Positions 42,302 to 52,461 are shown, counted from the first letter of the stretch. The stretch is 64,000 nt of DNA from Oscillospiraceae bacterium (GCA_015067255.1 SVMS01000006.1:1-64000); one strand, 5' to 3'. Numbers and translations: made by a program. Notes: generated from the letters alone by a model not told the origin.

Positions 42302-44530
42302 CTATATTATTTTGCAATCTTTAGCTTTTATAGTAATTGAGTCTATTTCTTCGTCCTTGTCCCCAAAGTTTACATATATAACCTTGCCGTTTTCAAAGGT
42401 TGTCTTGGTTATATTTCCAAAGACCTCGTATTTGTCAATAAAGACGTTTTGTAAACCGTTGTGCAGCTCTGAGAATTTCTTCTGTTTCTCTGTTATATCG
42501 CTGAAATCCTCGTAATAACAGTTGTAAAGGAAATTCAAATCAGTTTCACGGATTTTACTGTTGTTTTGTCCCACAACGGAATATTTCAAAAGTGTTCCCG
42601 TTGCAATAGCTCTCAAAAATTCCTCTTGAGTATTTTCTGCGAAATTGAGAGATTTTCCGCTTATCTCCAACAAGCCGTGCATAACTATCTGATAGAAAGG
42701 AACTGATTTATATTCAATATCAAAGCCCGAAGATATCGTGGGAATGTCTGTAACGTGGTCCACAGCCTTAGCTGTATATATATTGCCTCCGAAAGCCATA
42801 CTGTAAAGCTTGTCAGCAGTTAAGACAGCCTTTGTCATATTTTCTGCATTGTCTTTTCTGTCGCAATATTTTTTTGTGTTGTAATCGGTGTAAAGGCTCT
42901 CTCCCAAAGATTCAAAGGCAATTCCTATATTTTTCTTTGCGGCAGATTTAATAAAGTCTTGAGTGTATTTAGCCGCCTTTGAGGGCGCAAGATAATAAGC
43001 GTTGCTCTTTACCTTTTCGCCTGTGCTTAGCATATATGTATTAAAACGTGCTGTCTGACGGTCAAGGCTTGTAGCTGTATTTAAAAAAGTAAACATAAAC
43101 AACGGATTTTTATAAGCTATTGTAGGCTCAAAAACCGTAGCTATATTTGTGTTAAGCTCCTGTGCCTTTTGGCTTAGCTTTTTGAAGCCGCCCATTCCGC
43201 CGACCTTACCGTCAAAGCTTAAGCTCTTATCGTAAATGTCCTGATATCCGCCTTTATCAAAGCCGTATAAAATCGTATTGACCTCATAATCGCCCTTTAC
43301 TGCTTCTAAAATTCTTATAACATCATCAAAGGTTGTAGCAGTAACCTTTTTATCTATCATAAAGCCTAAAAAGCTTTCTTTTATTTTTGTCAATCCGTAA
43401 AACTGTAAATTGAGAGATGGATTTGCTTTTTTATCACTAAGCTTTTTAAAGCCGTTTTTCAAAAGATAATTGCGGTATGTTTTTGCTATACCGTTATAGT
43501 CGGTGTCCTCAGTTGAAAAACAAAACTTAACCTTGGGATTTTCTTTAAGAGTTTCATCTCTTATTAAGAATATATCTCTTGCATTCCAGTCCTTATCCGA
43601 AAGAGAAGCGTTGTCAGTCTGTCTGTAAATAAATTTAGTGTATACATTTGCATACTGAGAGGATTTTCCTGCAGGATTTGCCACTATGTAAGCGTTGTAA
43701 TCTCCGCTTTCAACAATGGCGGTGATAGCCGAGGTTCCCAATGAAGCGGCGTAAACGGGTAAATTTATTTTTTCATTTACCGTTGTCTGCTTAACGAGAT
43801 TTTTGGTCATATCTCTGCCGTAAATCATTTCCTCGTAAGTGTTTGCGTTGCTGTTATCCCCCGAAAAATCAACCAGCATACCGCTTCCGTCGGGAATAAC
43901 CAGATAACCCTCGCTTCCCATTTTTCCGGAAACCATATACGGCATAAGAGAAATATCAAAAATTTTCATTGTACCGTATTCGTTGATTTTATCATACAGT
44001 ATTTCAACAATCAGAGAGTCATCCTCTAACTGATATCTCACGGGAATAATAAACTGCTCACTTTTACGTGAGAAATCGTATTCTATCTGAACTCCGCTTC
44101 CGTCCTTGTACTTACGTATTTTATACGTTCCTCTTTTAACGGAAGAAACCTGACTGCTTACTGTGTATTTATTGCTTTTGTCATCACAGAAGGAAACAAG
44201 CAAAGCCGACGTCATATCGTTGATAGTTCCGCCGCTGCCCTGCGCAATAGTGTCGCTTGCGTAATCCATAGGGATAGAGCTCCACATATGCCCTGTCTGT
44301 TTATCTTTTATTGTGATACAGGTTCTGTTTTCAAGGTTTATATACATTTCAAGCTTATCGTTCTGAGCGTAAAGCTCTCCGATACCCTCTGTATTTTCCT
44401 CTATTTCAGAATCAAGCTGTTCTTCCTCTGTTGCCGGTGTCTCTTCGTTTTGTGCATATATAAATGCACTTGAGGATAAAAACACAAGCAATAGAGCTAA
44501 AAACAGTACTAATGCTTTTCTTTTAATCAT
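42302..44530 (-). CDS. Secreted DUF5696-type protein
   Basis: A 742-residue exported protein. A signal peptide (about 1-26, ending FIYAQ) is followed by an acidic Glu/Thr-rich linker, a beta-rich domain (about 60-370, LVIPDGSGMLVDFSGD, YGRDMT) and a probable TIM-barrel-like part (about 375-640, ILYGFDKGGYQDIYDK, GIAFESLGESLYTDYN). It has no lipobox, no membrane anchor and no recognised catalytic motif. Proteins of this type occur in Firmicutes beside sugar ABC transporters. A glycoside-hydrolase-like role is possible but unproven. It follows the Yip1 gene by 16 bases. Confidence 0.7.
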   Translation of the reverse strand: MIKRKALVLFLALLLVFLSSSAFIYAQNEETPATEEEQLDSEIEENTEGIGELYAQNDKLEMYINLENRTCITIKDKQTGHMWSSIPMDYASDTIAQGSGGTINDMTSALLVSFCDDKSNKYTVSSQVSSVKRGTYKIRKYKDGSGVQIEYDFSRKSEQFIIPVRYQLEDDSLIVEILYDKINEYGTMKIFDISLMPYMVSGKMGSEGYLVIPDGSGMLVDFSGDNSNANTYEEMIYGRDMTKNLVKQTTVNEKINLPVYAASLGTSAITAIVESGDYNAYIVANPAGKSSQYANVYTKFIYRQTDNASLSDKDWNARDIFLIRDETLKENPKVKFCFSTEDTDYNGIAKTYRNYLLKNGFKKLSDKKANPSLNLQFYGLTKIKESFLGFMIDKKVTATTFDDVIRILEAVKGDYEVNTILYGFDKGGYQDIYDKSLSFDGKVGGMGGFKKLSQKAQELNTNIATVFEPTIAYKNPLFMFTFLNTATSLDRQTARFNTYMLSTGEKVKSNAYYLAPSKAAKYTQDFIKSAAKKNIGIAFESLGESLYTDYNTKKYCDRKDNAENMTKAVLTADKLYSMAFGGNIYTAKAVDHVTDIPTISSGFDIEYKSVPFYQIVMHGLLEISGKSLNFAENTQEEFLRAIATGTLLKYSVVGQNNSKIRETDLNFLYNCYYEDFSDITEKQKKFSELHNGLQNVFIDKYEVFGNITKTTFENGKVIYVNFGDKDEEIDSITIKAKDCKII

Positions 44531-44546
44531 ATTATCGTACCTTCCG

Positions 44547-45248
44547 CTAACTTCTCAATACAACCTCAAAAGCTATTGTCTTAACAAAGGAGAATATTTG
44601 CTGTGCTATGCTTATAAAAAGCAGTGCAATAAACAAAATAAAAATCATCATAACTACCGTTATAAGTGAAGACGCTATGGTTTTCATCAAGGTAAATTGA
44701 TGTATTGTTATAAACGCACACAAAGCAATAAATCCAATCCATACGACAATCAGAGTGTCAAACAGGGTGTAAAACATAGCTTCGTCTATACAAATGAAAT
44801 TTGTAAGTAATACTACAAGAGGTGTAAATATTATTCTTGGAAGCATCGCATAATTGGTAGCAATCCATATGTGGCTGAATTTTCCTTCACCGTCAAAAAG
44901 AGTGGTGGTTGCCCAGTTTGTAATGCACCATAAAACGATTATCATATTGGACTTTAAAAACTCTGCAAATATGTTAAAGTCCTCCGGCCTGTTCATATTA
45001 AATATAAAGCCTACTCCGGAGTAAGATATCAGCTGAACAACAAAATTAAGAATAAACAAAACAGAAGCTATCAAAACAGAGCCCTTATTGCTGAATCTTA
45101 TTTCGTTAAATACCTTTATAGGATGAAGCATTGACCTGAAAGCGTAATAAAGCTTCATTCTGTCAAGATTTCTCCAACGCAGCTTATCCCAATCGTATTC
45201 CTTGAAAGATGTTATTAAGCTTGATTTTACTTTACCTATATAGCTCAT
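44547..45248 (-). CDS. Yip1-family membrane protein
   Basis: A 233-residue integral membrane protein with five predicted helices. The segment LHPIKVFNEIRFSNKGSVLI before the first helix is typical of bacterial Yip1-domain proteins, whose function is unknown. Its start overlaps the end of the NHL-protein gene by four bases (ATGA), so the two are translated together and probably work together at the membrane. It sits inside a sugar-transport operon, which suggests an accessory role in uptake or sensing (inference). Confidence 0.75.
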   Translation of the reverse strand: MSYIGKVKSSLITSFKEYDWDKLRWRNLDRMKLYYAFRSMLHPIKVFNEIRFSNKGSVLIASVLFILNFVVQLISYSGVGFIFNMNRPEDFNIFAEFLKSNMIIVLWCITNWATTTLFDGEGKFSHIWIATNYAMLPRIIFTPLVVLLTNFICIDEAMFYTLFDTLIVVWIGFIALCAFITIHQFTLMKTIASSLITVVMMIFILFIALLFISIAQQIFSFVKTIAFEVVLRS

Positions 45249-46720
45249 ATCTCATCTTCCCTTCCTTTTATCAGCCATGCTCTGAACTTACTTAAGAATA
45301 TTTTTAGTGCAATTATAACTATTATAGCTCCTGCCAATAAAATAAGCAGATTATCTCTTATAAACTCCTTGCGGTATTCCTTGAAAGCATCGGAATAGCC
45401 CTGTCTGTCATTTGCTTTTTTCAAATAGTCAAGAGCTTTTTTGTATTCACCCTTTTGTAAATACGCTTTTCCTATGCTCTTGTAGGCAAGAGATAAATTG
45501 TTGTTCTCCTTGAGGATTTCTTCAAAGCCTTCGATTGTTTCCTCGTATAAGCCCTCGCTGTAATAGGTTAACATTCCCTTGAGCTTATTCATATATTCGG
45601 TAGGCTCTATAACTGTAATGTTGTTTTTCTCAGCATCTAAAATCAAATATTTGCCGTTTACCATATCTATTGCGGTAGGATTTAAAAAGTCGCCCTTTTT
45701 ATTGCTTTTTGTTCCGTAAACGGTTATTAAATCGTTGTCCTTGCTGTATTCGAAAAAGCGGCATCTCTCATTGTCGAGCAATACCATATTTCCGTCCTCG
45801 CCCACAAAAACGTCAACAAAAGAGTTGTCTACCTTTATACCCTTTGACCACTCTACGTCAATATCACCGTAATTGTTCTTTGAGTAATATGTATTGTAAG
45901 AATTTATCTTGAGTACATTGTTGCCCAAGGCATTGAGCTTCTTTGCCTCGTCAATGGAATTGTCGGTTTTTAAGGTGGTGGTATATATAAAGTTGTCCTT
46001 ATCAATATAAAGATTTGAATACTCGGTAGGAATTTCACGCTTTGAAGACTCTCTTTGCTCCTTTGTGAAAATTTTCTTCCACAAATTGTCAGCAAGCACC
46101 TGAACTGTTACCTCAATTCTGTTGCTTCCGTAGAAGTTGAGGAAATCTCCGTCATTGTTGTAATAAATAAGGCCCTGATAAAGACCGAAGGCTACAACGT
46201 AAACACCGCCCGCACTGTCCAGTGCAACCTTGTAGGGCTTAAATACAAAGTCCTCTGTAAGTACGTTTGTATCGGGCTTTTTATACTCTGTTATAACATT
46301 TGCGTCCATATCGGATTTTATAACACGTGCATTTCCGCTGTCACAAATATACAGATATCCGTCCTTGCTGACGTATACGCCGTAAGGCTCAAGCAGGGTT
46401 GGAATTTCTGTGTTCTTAAATTCCTTTATCTCTTTTTTATACTGCAAATTTTCATCGAGTATAACTATTCTGTTATTTCCCGTATCTGCAATATAAATAT
46501 TTTTATCTCCGTCAACAAAAAGGTCCTGAGGAGTCTTTAAGCTGTCAATTCCCAAATCCTTGCCGCTGTATACACCGCTTAAGGAATATCCGTTAGGGGC
46601 AGGAACTGCGCTTCCGTAATCGTTATATAAATAATTGTCTGTTTCCTGTGCGAAAACGCTTGTGGAACACAGTAAAGCCATTGTCAGCACAAGAACAATT
46701 ATGCGCTTCATTTTTTTCAA
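45245..46720 (-). CDS. Exported NHL-repeat beta-propeller with TPR and C-terminal membrane anchor
   Basis: A 491-residue protein: signal peptide (about 1-24); about six NHL repeats (40-370), e.g. TPQDLFVDGDKNIYIADTGN and EPYGVYVSKDGYLYICDSGN; a TPR-like helical hairpin region (about 385-450, LAYKSIGKAYLQKGEYKKAL); and a membrane helix (about 457-476) followed by a basic tail. The propeller and TPR would thus face outward, tethered to the membrane. NHL propellers bind partners or glycans; no ligand is known here. The TTG start at 46720 has GGGGGG seven bases upstream; the ATG at 46711 would be too far from it. Confidence 0.8.
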   Translation of the reverse strand: MKKMKRIIVLVLTMALLCSTSVFAQETDNYLYNDYGSAVPAPNGYSLSGVYSGKDLGIDSLKTPQDLFVDGDKNIYIADTGNNRIVILDENLQYKKEIKEFKNTEIPTLLEPYGVYVSKDGYLYICDSGNARVIKSDMDANVITEYKKPDTNVLTEDFVFKPYKVALDSAGGVYVVAFGLYQGLIYYNNDGDFLNFYGSNRIEVTVQVLADNLWKKIFTKEQRESSKREIPTEYSNLYIDKDNFIYTTTLKTDNSIDEAKKLNALGNNVLKINSYNTYYSKNNYGDIDVEWSKGIKVDNSFVDVFVGEDGNMVLLDNERCRFFEYSKDNDLITVYGTKSNKKGDFLNPTAIDMVNGKYLILDAEKNNITVIEPTEYMNKLKGMLTYYSEGLYEETIEGFEEILKENNNLSLAYKSIGKAYLQKGEYKKALDYLKKANDRQGYSDAFKEYRKEFIRDNLLILLAGAIIVIIALKIFLSKFRAWLIKGREDEI

Positions 46721-46736
46721 AACATATCCCCCCTGC

Positions 46737-47594
46737 TTATCCCTTAAGTCCCGAATATGCCATTGTCTGTATAACAGATTTCTGACTCAAAAGGAAAATT
46801 GCTATCGGCGGTATCATTACGACAACCGAAACAGCAGAAGCAATTCCGGCCTTTGCTATACCCGAGGTGCTTATCTGCGACAGCGCCAGAGGCAGCATTT
46901 TCATATTTTCACTGTAAATAAACTGTACGCCTGTTGTGTTCCATATTCCCTGGAAGGTGAAGATAACAAGAGTCAGCCACGCAGGCTTAACCATAGGCAT
47001 AACAAGCTTCCAGAAAACCTTGTATTCCGAGCATCCGTCTATAGTTGCAGATTCCAGTATTTCGTTGGGAATGGTAGACATAAACTGTGTCATAAGGAAA
47101 ACACCGAAGGAGCCTGCTAATGCAGGGAAAATAAGAGCAAAGTAGGTGTCAACCATTTTGAATTTAGAAATTATAATGTATTGGGGAATAGCGGTAACCT
47201 CAGGTCTGAACAAAATTGCCGCTATAATAATCTGCATAATCAAAGCCTTACCCTTGAAGTTGAACTTTGAAAGAGGATATGCCGCAAGGGAAGCTATAAT
47301 TATGTAAACAACCGTAGTAACAACAGCAACAAAAACGCTGTTGAATAAATATCTTTCAAAAGGCACAAGAGAATTAAGCTGTACTGTAAATAAGGACAGA
47401 TAATTTTCTACTGTGGGATTGATAACGAAAAATCTCGGCGGATACAAAAACAACTCATTGATAGGTTTAAATGAATTGATAACGGAATAAATAATAGGAA
47501 TAGCTGTAAATATGCCGAAAAGGAGCAAAAACAGTAAAACAAGCATATTTCCGCCTAAAGAACGGCTAACCTTTTTAGTACGCAATAATTTCAT
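46737..47594 (-). CDS. Carbohydrate ABC transporter permease (MalG/LplC type)
   Basis: A 285-residue inner-membrane component of a CUT1-family sugar importer, with six predicted helices. The cytoplasmic EAA loop that docks on the ATPase reads ESATIDGCSEYKVFWKLVMPMVKP (in order around residue 195). It partners the permease gene just upstream and the large binding protein before that. The start is the ATG at 47594 with AGGAG eight bases upstream, rather than a longer frame starting at 47648. No ATPase is nearby; a shared MsmX-like ATPase is the usual solution in Firmicutes. Confidence 0.92.
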   Translation of the reverse strand: MKLLRTKKVSRSLGGNMLVLLFLLLFGIFTAIPIIYSVINSFKPINELFLYPPRFFVINPTVENYLSLFTVQLNSLVPFERYLFNSVFVAVVTTVVYIIIASLAAYPLSKFNFKGKALIMQIIIAAILFRPEVTAIPQYIIISKFKMVDTYFALIFPALAGSFGVFLMTQFMSTIPNEILESATIDGCSEYKVFWKLVMPMVKPAWLTLVIFTFQGIWNTTGVQFIYSENMKMLPLALSQISTSGIAKAGIASAVSVVVMIPPIAIFLLSQKSVIQTMAYSGLKG

Positions 47595-47674
47595 TTGAAA
47601 TTCTCCTAAATATACGACCTTGCATTTGCAAATTGATATTGCAGGCAAGCACCGCTGTTTTTTTAATGTTCGCT

Positions 47675-48562
47675 TTAGCTTCCAACCTTGCTCAGCATCT
47701 TGCTTATAAGCTTCCAGGTTGCAAACATAAAAACAAAAAGAACAACTGCAACAGCTGATGCATATCCCATTTCAATTCTTACGTATCCGTAGTCGTAAAT
47801 ATGTAAAACCATAGTATGTGTCGAATAGTCGGTGCTGGGGAAGCCTGTCAGGGACATACACTGATAACCCACTGCAAAAGCACCTGAAACTGAAAGTACA
47901 GCGCCTATTAAAAGCTGAGGAATCATCTGAGGTAATGTGATATACCACATTTCTTGCCAACGGTTTCTGACACCGTCAAGGGCTCCCGCTTCAAAAAGCT
48001 CGGGATTAAGACTTTTAAAGCCCGCAACAAAGGCAAGGAAGCCTGCGCCCATACTCATCCAAAGCACAACTATAATGCAGACATATATGTTGATTTTAGG
48101 GTCTGTGAGCCAATAAATCGGCTCTTTTATTATTCCCAGCTCCAACAGCTGACTGTTGAGTAAGCCAACAGAGTCGCTGCTGAAAATAAACATCCATATA
48201 AAGTATACGTTTCCTGCTATTGAGGGGGAATAAAACAGGAAGGTAAGCCAGGAGCTTGTAAACTTTGACATATCGCTTATAAACCAAGCAATTACAAAGC
48301 TCAGAAGATAGCCCAGCGGTCCTGTAATAATACCTAAAAGCAGCGTATTTTTTAATGCTATAAGAAATACATCGTCCTCCAGCATAAGCCTGAGATAATT
48401 GGCAACTCCCGTAAAACGAGGTGTTTCAAGCATATTATAATATGTAAAGCTCAGCACAAATGAAGCCAGAATAGGAATTACCGTAAACACAAGAAATACG
48501 ATAAGCCACGGCGCCATCATTGTATAGCTGATAATATTTAATCTTTTGCTGTTATTATTCAT
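47675..48562 (-). CDS. Carbohydrate ABC transporter permease (MalF/LplB type)
   Basis: A 295-residue permease with six membrane helices and an EAA loop, EAGALDGVRNRWQEMWYITL, followed by PQMIP, around residue 190. It forms the heterodimer with the MalG-type permease that follows. AGGTGA precedes the ATG. It begins 10 bases after the stop of the 964-residue binding protein, so the three genes form one importer unit (binding protein, MalF, MalG). Confidence 0.92.
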   Translation of the reverse strand: MNNNSKRLNIISYTMMAPWLIVFLVFTVIPILASFVLSFTYYNMLETPRFTGVANYLRLMLEDDVFLIALKNTLLLGIITGPLGYLLSFVIAWFISDMSKFTSSWLTFLFYSPSIAGNVYFIWMFIFSSDSVGLLNSQLLELGIIKEPIYWLTDPKINIYVCIIVVLWMSMGAGFLAFVAGFKSLNPELFEAGALDGVRNRWQEMWYITLPQMIPQLLIGAVLSVSGAFAVGYQCMSLTGFPSTDYSTHTMVLHIYDYGYVRIEMGYASAVAVVLFVFMFATWKLISKMLSKVGS

Positions 48563-48572
48563 CTTTTTTCAC

Positions 48573-51467
48573 CTATTCTAAGCCAAATTCCTGACGCTTA
48601 CGCTTAAGCTCATTATTCATATCCGACGCATATTTATTAAGCACTTCACGGTTGTTGTAATAGTAATAAACAACCTTTCTGAAAGCGTTTGTTAAATTAC
48701 GGGTGATATAATAGCTTGCCGGTGTCTGATAAATATCGGAAATGCTCTCTCTTGCATCAGTGAGGTTTTTCATTTCGCTCTGCGACCACTTCAAAGCATC
48801 AAAGGCTTCCATATTGGCAGTGTTATATCTTGCAGAGGTGCCGAGAATTGTTTCAATTTCATTTCCGAAACGGGTTTGTATGGAAGCGCTTGTCCACCAG
48901 TCAATAAACTGGATTGCTTCCTTTTGTCTTTTACTTGCCTTGGGGATAATTGCCGAAGAGCCTGTACAGGACTGAGCTCTGTTTATTCCGTTTTCGGTTT
49001 CTACACCGGGAACAGGCACCATTTCCCAAAGATTTCTTATTTCGGGCGCCGCAACAGAAAGCTGATTATACATTGTAAAGGAGATAATGCCCATAGGCAT
49101 TTCACCTGTTCTGAAACGGTTGAAGAAATCAAAAGCCAAGGGTAATTCATATTGCTTGTAAAGGTCTGTCCATATGCTGAATGCCTTTACAGCTTCTTTT
49201 GTTGTAAGAGTAACCTCTGATAAAGCCTCGTTGTAAATGTTTCCGCCGTTCTGAAGCAGAAGCATTTCAAAGATTGACTGATTTTCGGGTATTCCCACCT
49301 GCATATTCTTTTTCTGCAACTTTGAAACTACATCATAAAACTCTTCCCAGGTGGATGGAGGAACAAGTCCCTGCTCTTCAAAAATATCTTTTCTGTAGAA
49401 AAGCATATTATAGCCCTGTGTTTCGGGCACACCGTATACTCCGCCGTTATATATGTTTGCTATCATAGCAGAGGGGTGAAATCTTTCTTTTATTTCTTCG
49501 TATTCTTCAAATTGAGATATATCTGTCAATGCGCCTCTCATTGCAAGGTTTATAGGCATACCCTTAGGCACGAAAAGAGCCACGTCGGGATAGTTTCCGC
49601 CTACGATTGCCTGCAGGAGAGTGTCTGAGGTGTTAACCAACGAAAGATTTACCTTAAGTCCTGTTTTGTTGGTAAGGTCCTCGTCTATAATTCTTTTGAG
49701 AAGCTCTGCCTGGTCACGACCTGAGGAAATTCCCGTTGTCATCATATCGTTTACGCTTACCCAGATTTTTAAAGGACTTTGATTTTTTTCATCGTAAGCA
49801 TTACCGATAGAGGTATAGTCCTCAAAGAAAGAGAATACAAAGGACTGAAATCTGTAAACTAATTTTTCTATAATGTTTGCTTTAAAGGTATTTGCCTTTG
49901 ACCCGTCGGGAAGCACCTGAATATAGTCAAGCATCAAGGGCTGCTCCTTAAGTCTTAAAAGAAGCTCTGCAAGTCCGCTGATGTTTTGCTTGAATCTGTC
50001 AAGTCTGCTTGCCTCTGAGGTAATGTTATGAGTATCCTCTATGAAGCTGTCAAGCTGTCTTATAAGGTCATAGAAGAAGGCTGCCTCAGTACCCGATGAG
50101 CCTGCACGGTTTTCGATAATCTCAAGCTCGTCTACAAGTGTTTTATGAGCGCTTTTCAAGCTGTCTACAAGACCGTCAATTTCATCGTCCAAAAGATAAT
50201 CTCTGTAAGGGTCGGGTGATATTCCCGTTACCATTACTATTTTTCTGTATATTTCATTTAGCTCTCCTACTGCGCTTTCAATAACACGAAGAGTTCTCGC
50301 ATATTCGCCCAGCTTTGCTTCAAGCTTTATAATATGCTCGCCCTCGGTGAGATAAAATTTATAGGGAGCTCCGTTTTCGTCCTTTAAGGTATCTGTTTTC
50401 CAGTTAAGGCTGTATCCGAATTCAACCTCGTTAAGCTCGTCAAACAAAACCTTATCGTCAACAGTTATTTTGCGTATTGAGGTAAGACCTCTTTTTGAAT
50501 TCTGACAATATTTAAAGGAAATATTGTAAAGTCCTGCCTTTTCTACCTTAACCTTATAGCTTACCCAGTCGCCGCAGTCCTTCCAGGTGGAAGAGCCGCC
50601 AACGATATTAAGCTTTATTTTTGCAGGGTCAGAGGGGCTTATATCGGGGCTTGAACGGTCAAAGCTGGGGTAAATTCTTGCAGTTGAGCGAAGGAAGGGC
50701 TTTTCAGCTTCAATAATAATGGGAGAAGCCTCGGGCACTTTTTTATCGCTTATGCTTTTGAGATATTCTTCATATGAAGGGGCTTTTTTATCTGCATTTA
50801 AAATAACGCTTTTAACTGCAAAGCTTTCCTTTAAGCTTTTAATTGTAATTAAGTTTTCGCCCGCCTCTAATTTAAGTAAAAAGGCTTCGTCAAAATATCC
50901 CTCTTTATCACGCAAGCCTTCAGTACATAAAGCCTGTACCTCTTTTTGCAGAGGAAGCTGTTCGTTGCCTCTGTTATCCTTTTCAAATCTTTCAACATCT
51001 TCTGCAAGGTCATATTGCCAGAGCTTAGGCAAGAATATTCTTTCAGCCTCTGTAAAAGGAATTTTTGAATTAACCAAAAGAGAAATTTCTATATCTGCGC
51101 CTGTACTTTCATAGGAATAATACTGCATTGATATAGGATAAAGCGCCGTTTTTTCAACGTTTACTTTAAATGTTATTTCAGAGCCCTCTTTAACAAGGGG
51201 AAGCCCTTTGTCATCTGAGATATCCGCAAAATCGGTATGCTCATTTGCAATATTTTCTTTTCCAAGGCTAAGAGTGCCGTCAAACACTTCAATATTGCTG
51301 TTTGCGTCAAAATACTGCTGATAGTTTATATTTTTTTGCTCTGCATTTTCTGTACTGTCAGGCGTTGTGCTTTTTGTTATAGTTCCGCCCGTTTCGGCAA
51401 AAACAAAAAGGCTTGACAAAAGAAGCAATGCAAGAACAAAGCATAATATTTTTTTAAAGCCTGTCAA
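48573..51467 (-). CDS. Large multidomain ABC solute-binding protein with N-terminal carbohydrate-binding-like domains
   Basis: A 964-residue exported protein, more than twice the normal length of a binding protein. Order: signal peptide ending VFAE (about 1-26, no lipobox Cys); a beta-sandwich (about 55-230, EGSEITFKVNVEKTALYPIS); a second, CBM-like sandwich (about 245-400, IIIEAEKPFLRSTARIYPSF and CGDWVSYKVKVEKAGLY); a helical region (about 405-545); then a full extracellular binding-protein domain (about 560-960, YPDVALFVPKG, GVPETQGYNMLFYRKDIF). Without a lipid anchor it must be held by another contact, perhaps the NHL/Yip1 proteins (inference). TTG start, preceded by GGGAGGG. Confidence 0.85.
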   Translation of the reverse strand: MTGFKKILCFVLALLLLSSLFVFAETGGTITKSTTPDSTENAEQKNINYQQYFDANSNIEVFDGTLSLGKENIANEHTDFADISDDKGLPLVKEGSEITFKVNVEKTALYPISMQYYSYESTGADIEISLLVNSKIPFTEAERIFLPKLWQYDLAEDVERFEKDNRGNEQLPLQKEVQALCTEGLRDKEGYFDEAFLLKLEAGENLITIKSLKESFAVKSVILNADKKAPSYEEYLKSISDKKVPEASPIIIEAEKPFLRSTARIYPSFDRSSPDISPSDPAKIKLNIVGGSSTWKDCGDWVSYKVKVEKAGLYNISFKYCQNSKRGLTSIRKITVDDKVLFDELNEVEFGYSLNWKTDTLKDENGAPYKFYLTEGEHIIKLEAKLGEYARTLRVIESAVGELNEIYRKIVMVTGISPDPYRDYLLDDEIDGLVDSLKSAHKTLVDELEIIENRAGSSGTEAAFFYDLIRQLDSFIEDTHNITSEASRLDRFKQNISGLAELLLRLKEQPLMLDYIQVLPDGSKANTFKANIIEKLVYRFQSFVFSFFEDYTSIGNAYDEKNQSPLKIWVSVNDMMTTGISSGRDQAELLKRIIDEDLTNKTGLKVNLSLVNTSDTLLQAIVGGNYPDVALFVPKGMPINLAMRGALTDISQFEEYEEIKERFHPSAMIANIYNGGVYGVPETQGYNMLFYRKDIFEEQGLVPPSTWEEFYDVVSKLQKKNMQVGIPENQSIFEMLLLQNGGNIYNEALSEVTLTTKEAVKAFSIWTDLYKQYELPLAFDFFNRFRTGEMPMGIISFTMYNQLSVAAPEIRNLWEMVPVPGVETENGINRAQSCTGSSAIIPKASKRQKEAIQFIDWWTSASIQTRFGNEIETILGTSARYNTANMEAFDALKWSQSEMKNLTDARESISDIYQTPASYYITRNLTNAFRKVVYYYYNNREVLNKYASDMNNELKRKRQEFGLE

Positions 51468-51486
51468 AATTATCCCTCCCGGATTA

Positions 51487-52461
51487 TTATCCTACAATAC
51501 CTGAATTTTCTACACCTTGTATGAATTTTCTCTGTAAAATTACATAGAGAAGAAGCGGAGGCAGTATTACCAGCAGACAAAATGCCTGTTGCATAACAAC
51601 TACTTGATACGGGTCGTATGACAAGGTGTGCATTGTCAGCTCCAACAGACCCTTAAGACCCGAAAGCTTTGTGGATACTGTGGGGAAGCCTGCGCCTAAA
51701 TAGATAGAGGTCAGATAATAATCGTTCCAGTACCATACAAAAGAGAACAAGAAAATCATAACGATTAAGTTTCTTGCGTTGGGAAGCATAATTCTGAAAA
51801 AGGTCTTTATTCCGCCGCAGCCGTCAACAAGAGCTGCGTTTTCAAGCTCTATGGGAAGACCTTTAAAATATTGCATAAAGAGCAAAATGAAAAGGCCCGA
51901 ACGAATACCCATACCGAATAAAGCATTGATAAGGAAGGACAAGGGCTGTCCCAACAAAGAAAAGCCGAAGCCTGTTCCTGTAAGCATAGTTTTAATGCCC
52001 ATTATGTCAAAATCTCTGTAATTGAGATATGTGGGCAAGGATACCATCTGGGGAGGAACAACAATTGTAAATATAACGATTATGAGCATAATGGCCTTAC
52101 CCTTGAACTTATATCTTGCAAAGCCGTAGCCGACAAAGGCGGAAATAAACAGCTCTATCACAGAACAGGAAAGGCTTAAAAACAAAGTGTTCATCAAAGC
52201 TCCTGTATAGTCTGTAATTTCCATAACAAGCTTAAAGTTTTCCAAGGTAAAGTGTCTTGGTATCCAGACTATTGAAGGGTCATATACGTCTGCAGTAGTT
52301 CTGAATGCCATACTTATCATATATAAAATGGGATATATAATGATAAAGACCATAAACACTAAAAATATAAATCTGAAAATTTTATAGCAAATATCAAGCA
52401 GATAAAATAACGGTGAGGAATTAACAATTCCGTCTCTGCTGATTTTCTTATCCTTTGGCAT
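51487..52461 (-). CDS. Carbohydrate ABC transporter permease (MalG type), second importer
   Basis: A 324-residue permease with six membrane helices and an EAA loop ENAALVDGCGGIKTFFRIML around residue 240. The TTADVYDPSIVWIPRHFTLENF segment after the first helix is typical of CUT1 permeases for complex oligosaccharides (LplC/YtcP-like). The ATG at 52461 has GAGGAG upstream, better than a start at 52524. It pairs with the MalF-type gene directly upstream and probably with the lipoprotein binding protein at 58507, leaving the large binding protein to the other pair. Confidence 0.9.
   Translation of the reverse strand: MPKDKKISRDGIVNSSPLFYLLDICYKIFRFIFLVFMVFIIIYPILYMISMAFRTTADVYDPSIVWIPRHFTLENFKLVMEITDYTGALMNTLFLSLSCSVIELFISAFVGYGFARYKFKGKAIMLIIVIFTIVVPPQMVSLPTYLNYRDFDIMGIKTMLTGTGFGFSLLGQPLSFLINALFGMGIRSGLFILLFMQYFKGLPIELENAALVDGCGGIKTFFRIMLPNARNLIVMIFLFSFVWYWNDYYLTSIYLGAGFPTVSTKLSGLKGLLELTMHTLSYDPYQVVVMQQAFCLLVILPPLLLYVILQRKFIQGVENSGIVG

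Noticed and set aside
46055-46540. Rightward open frame of 161 codons opposite the NHL gene
   Set aside because: Shadow frame: the minus strand carries a clear beta-propeller protein and the plus frame has no recognisable domain or ribosome site.
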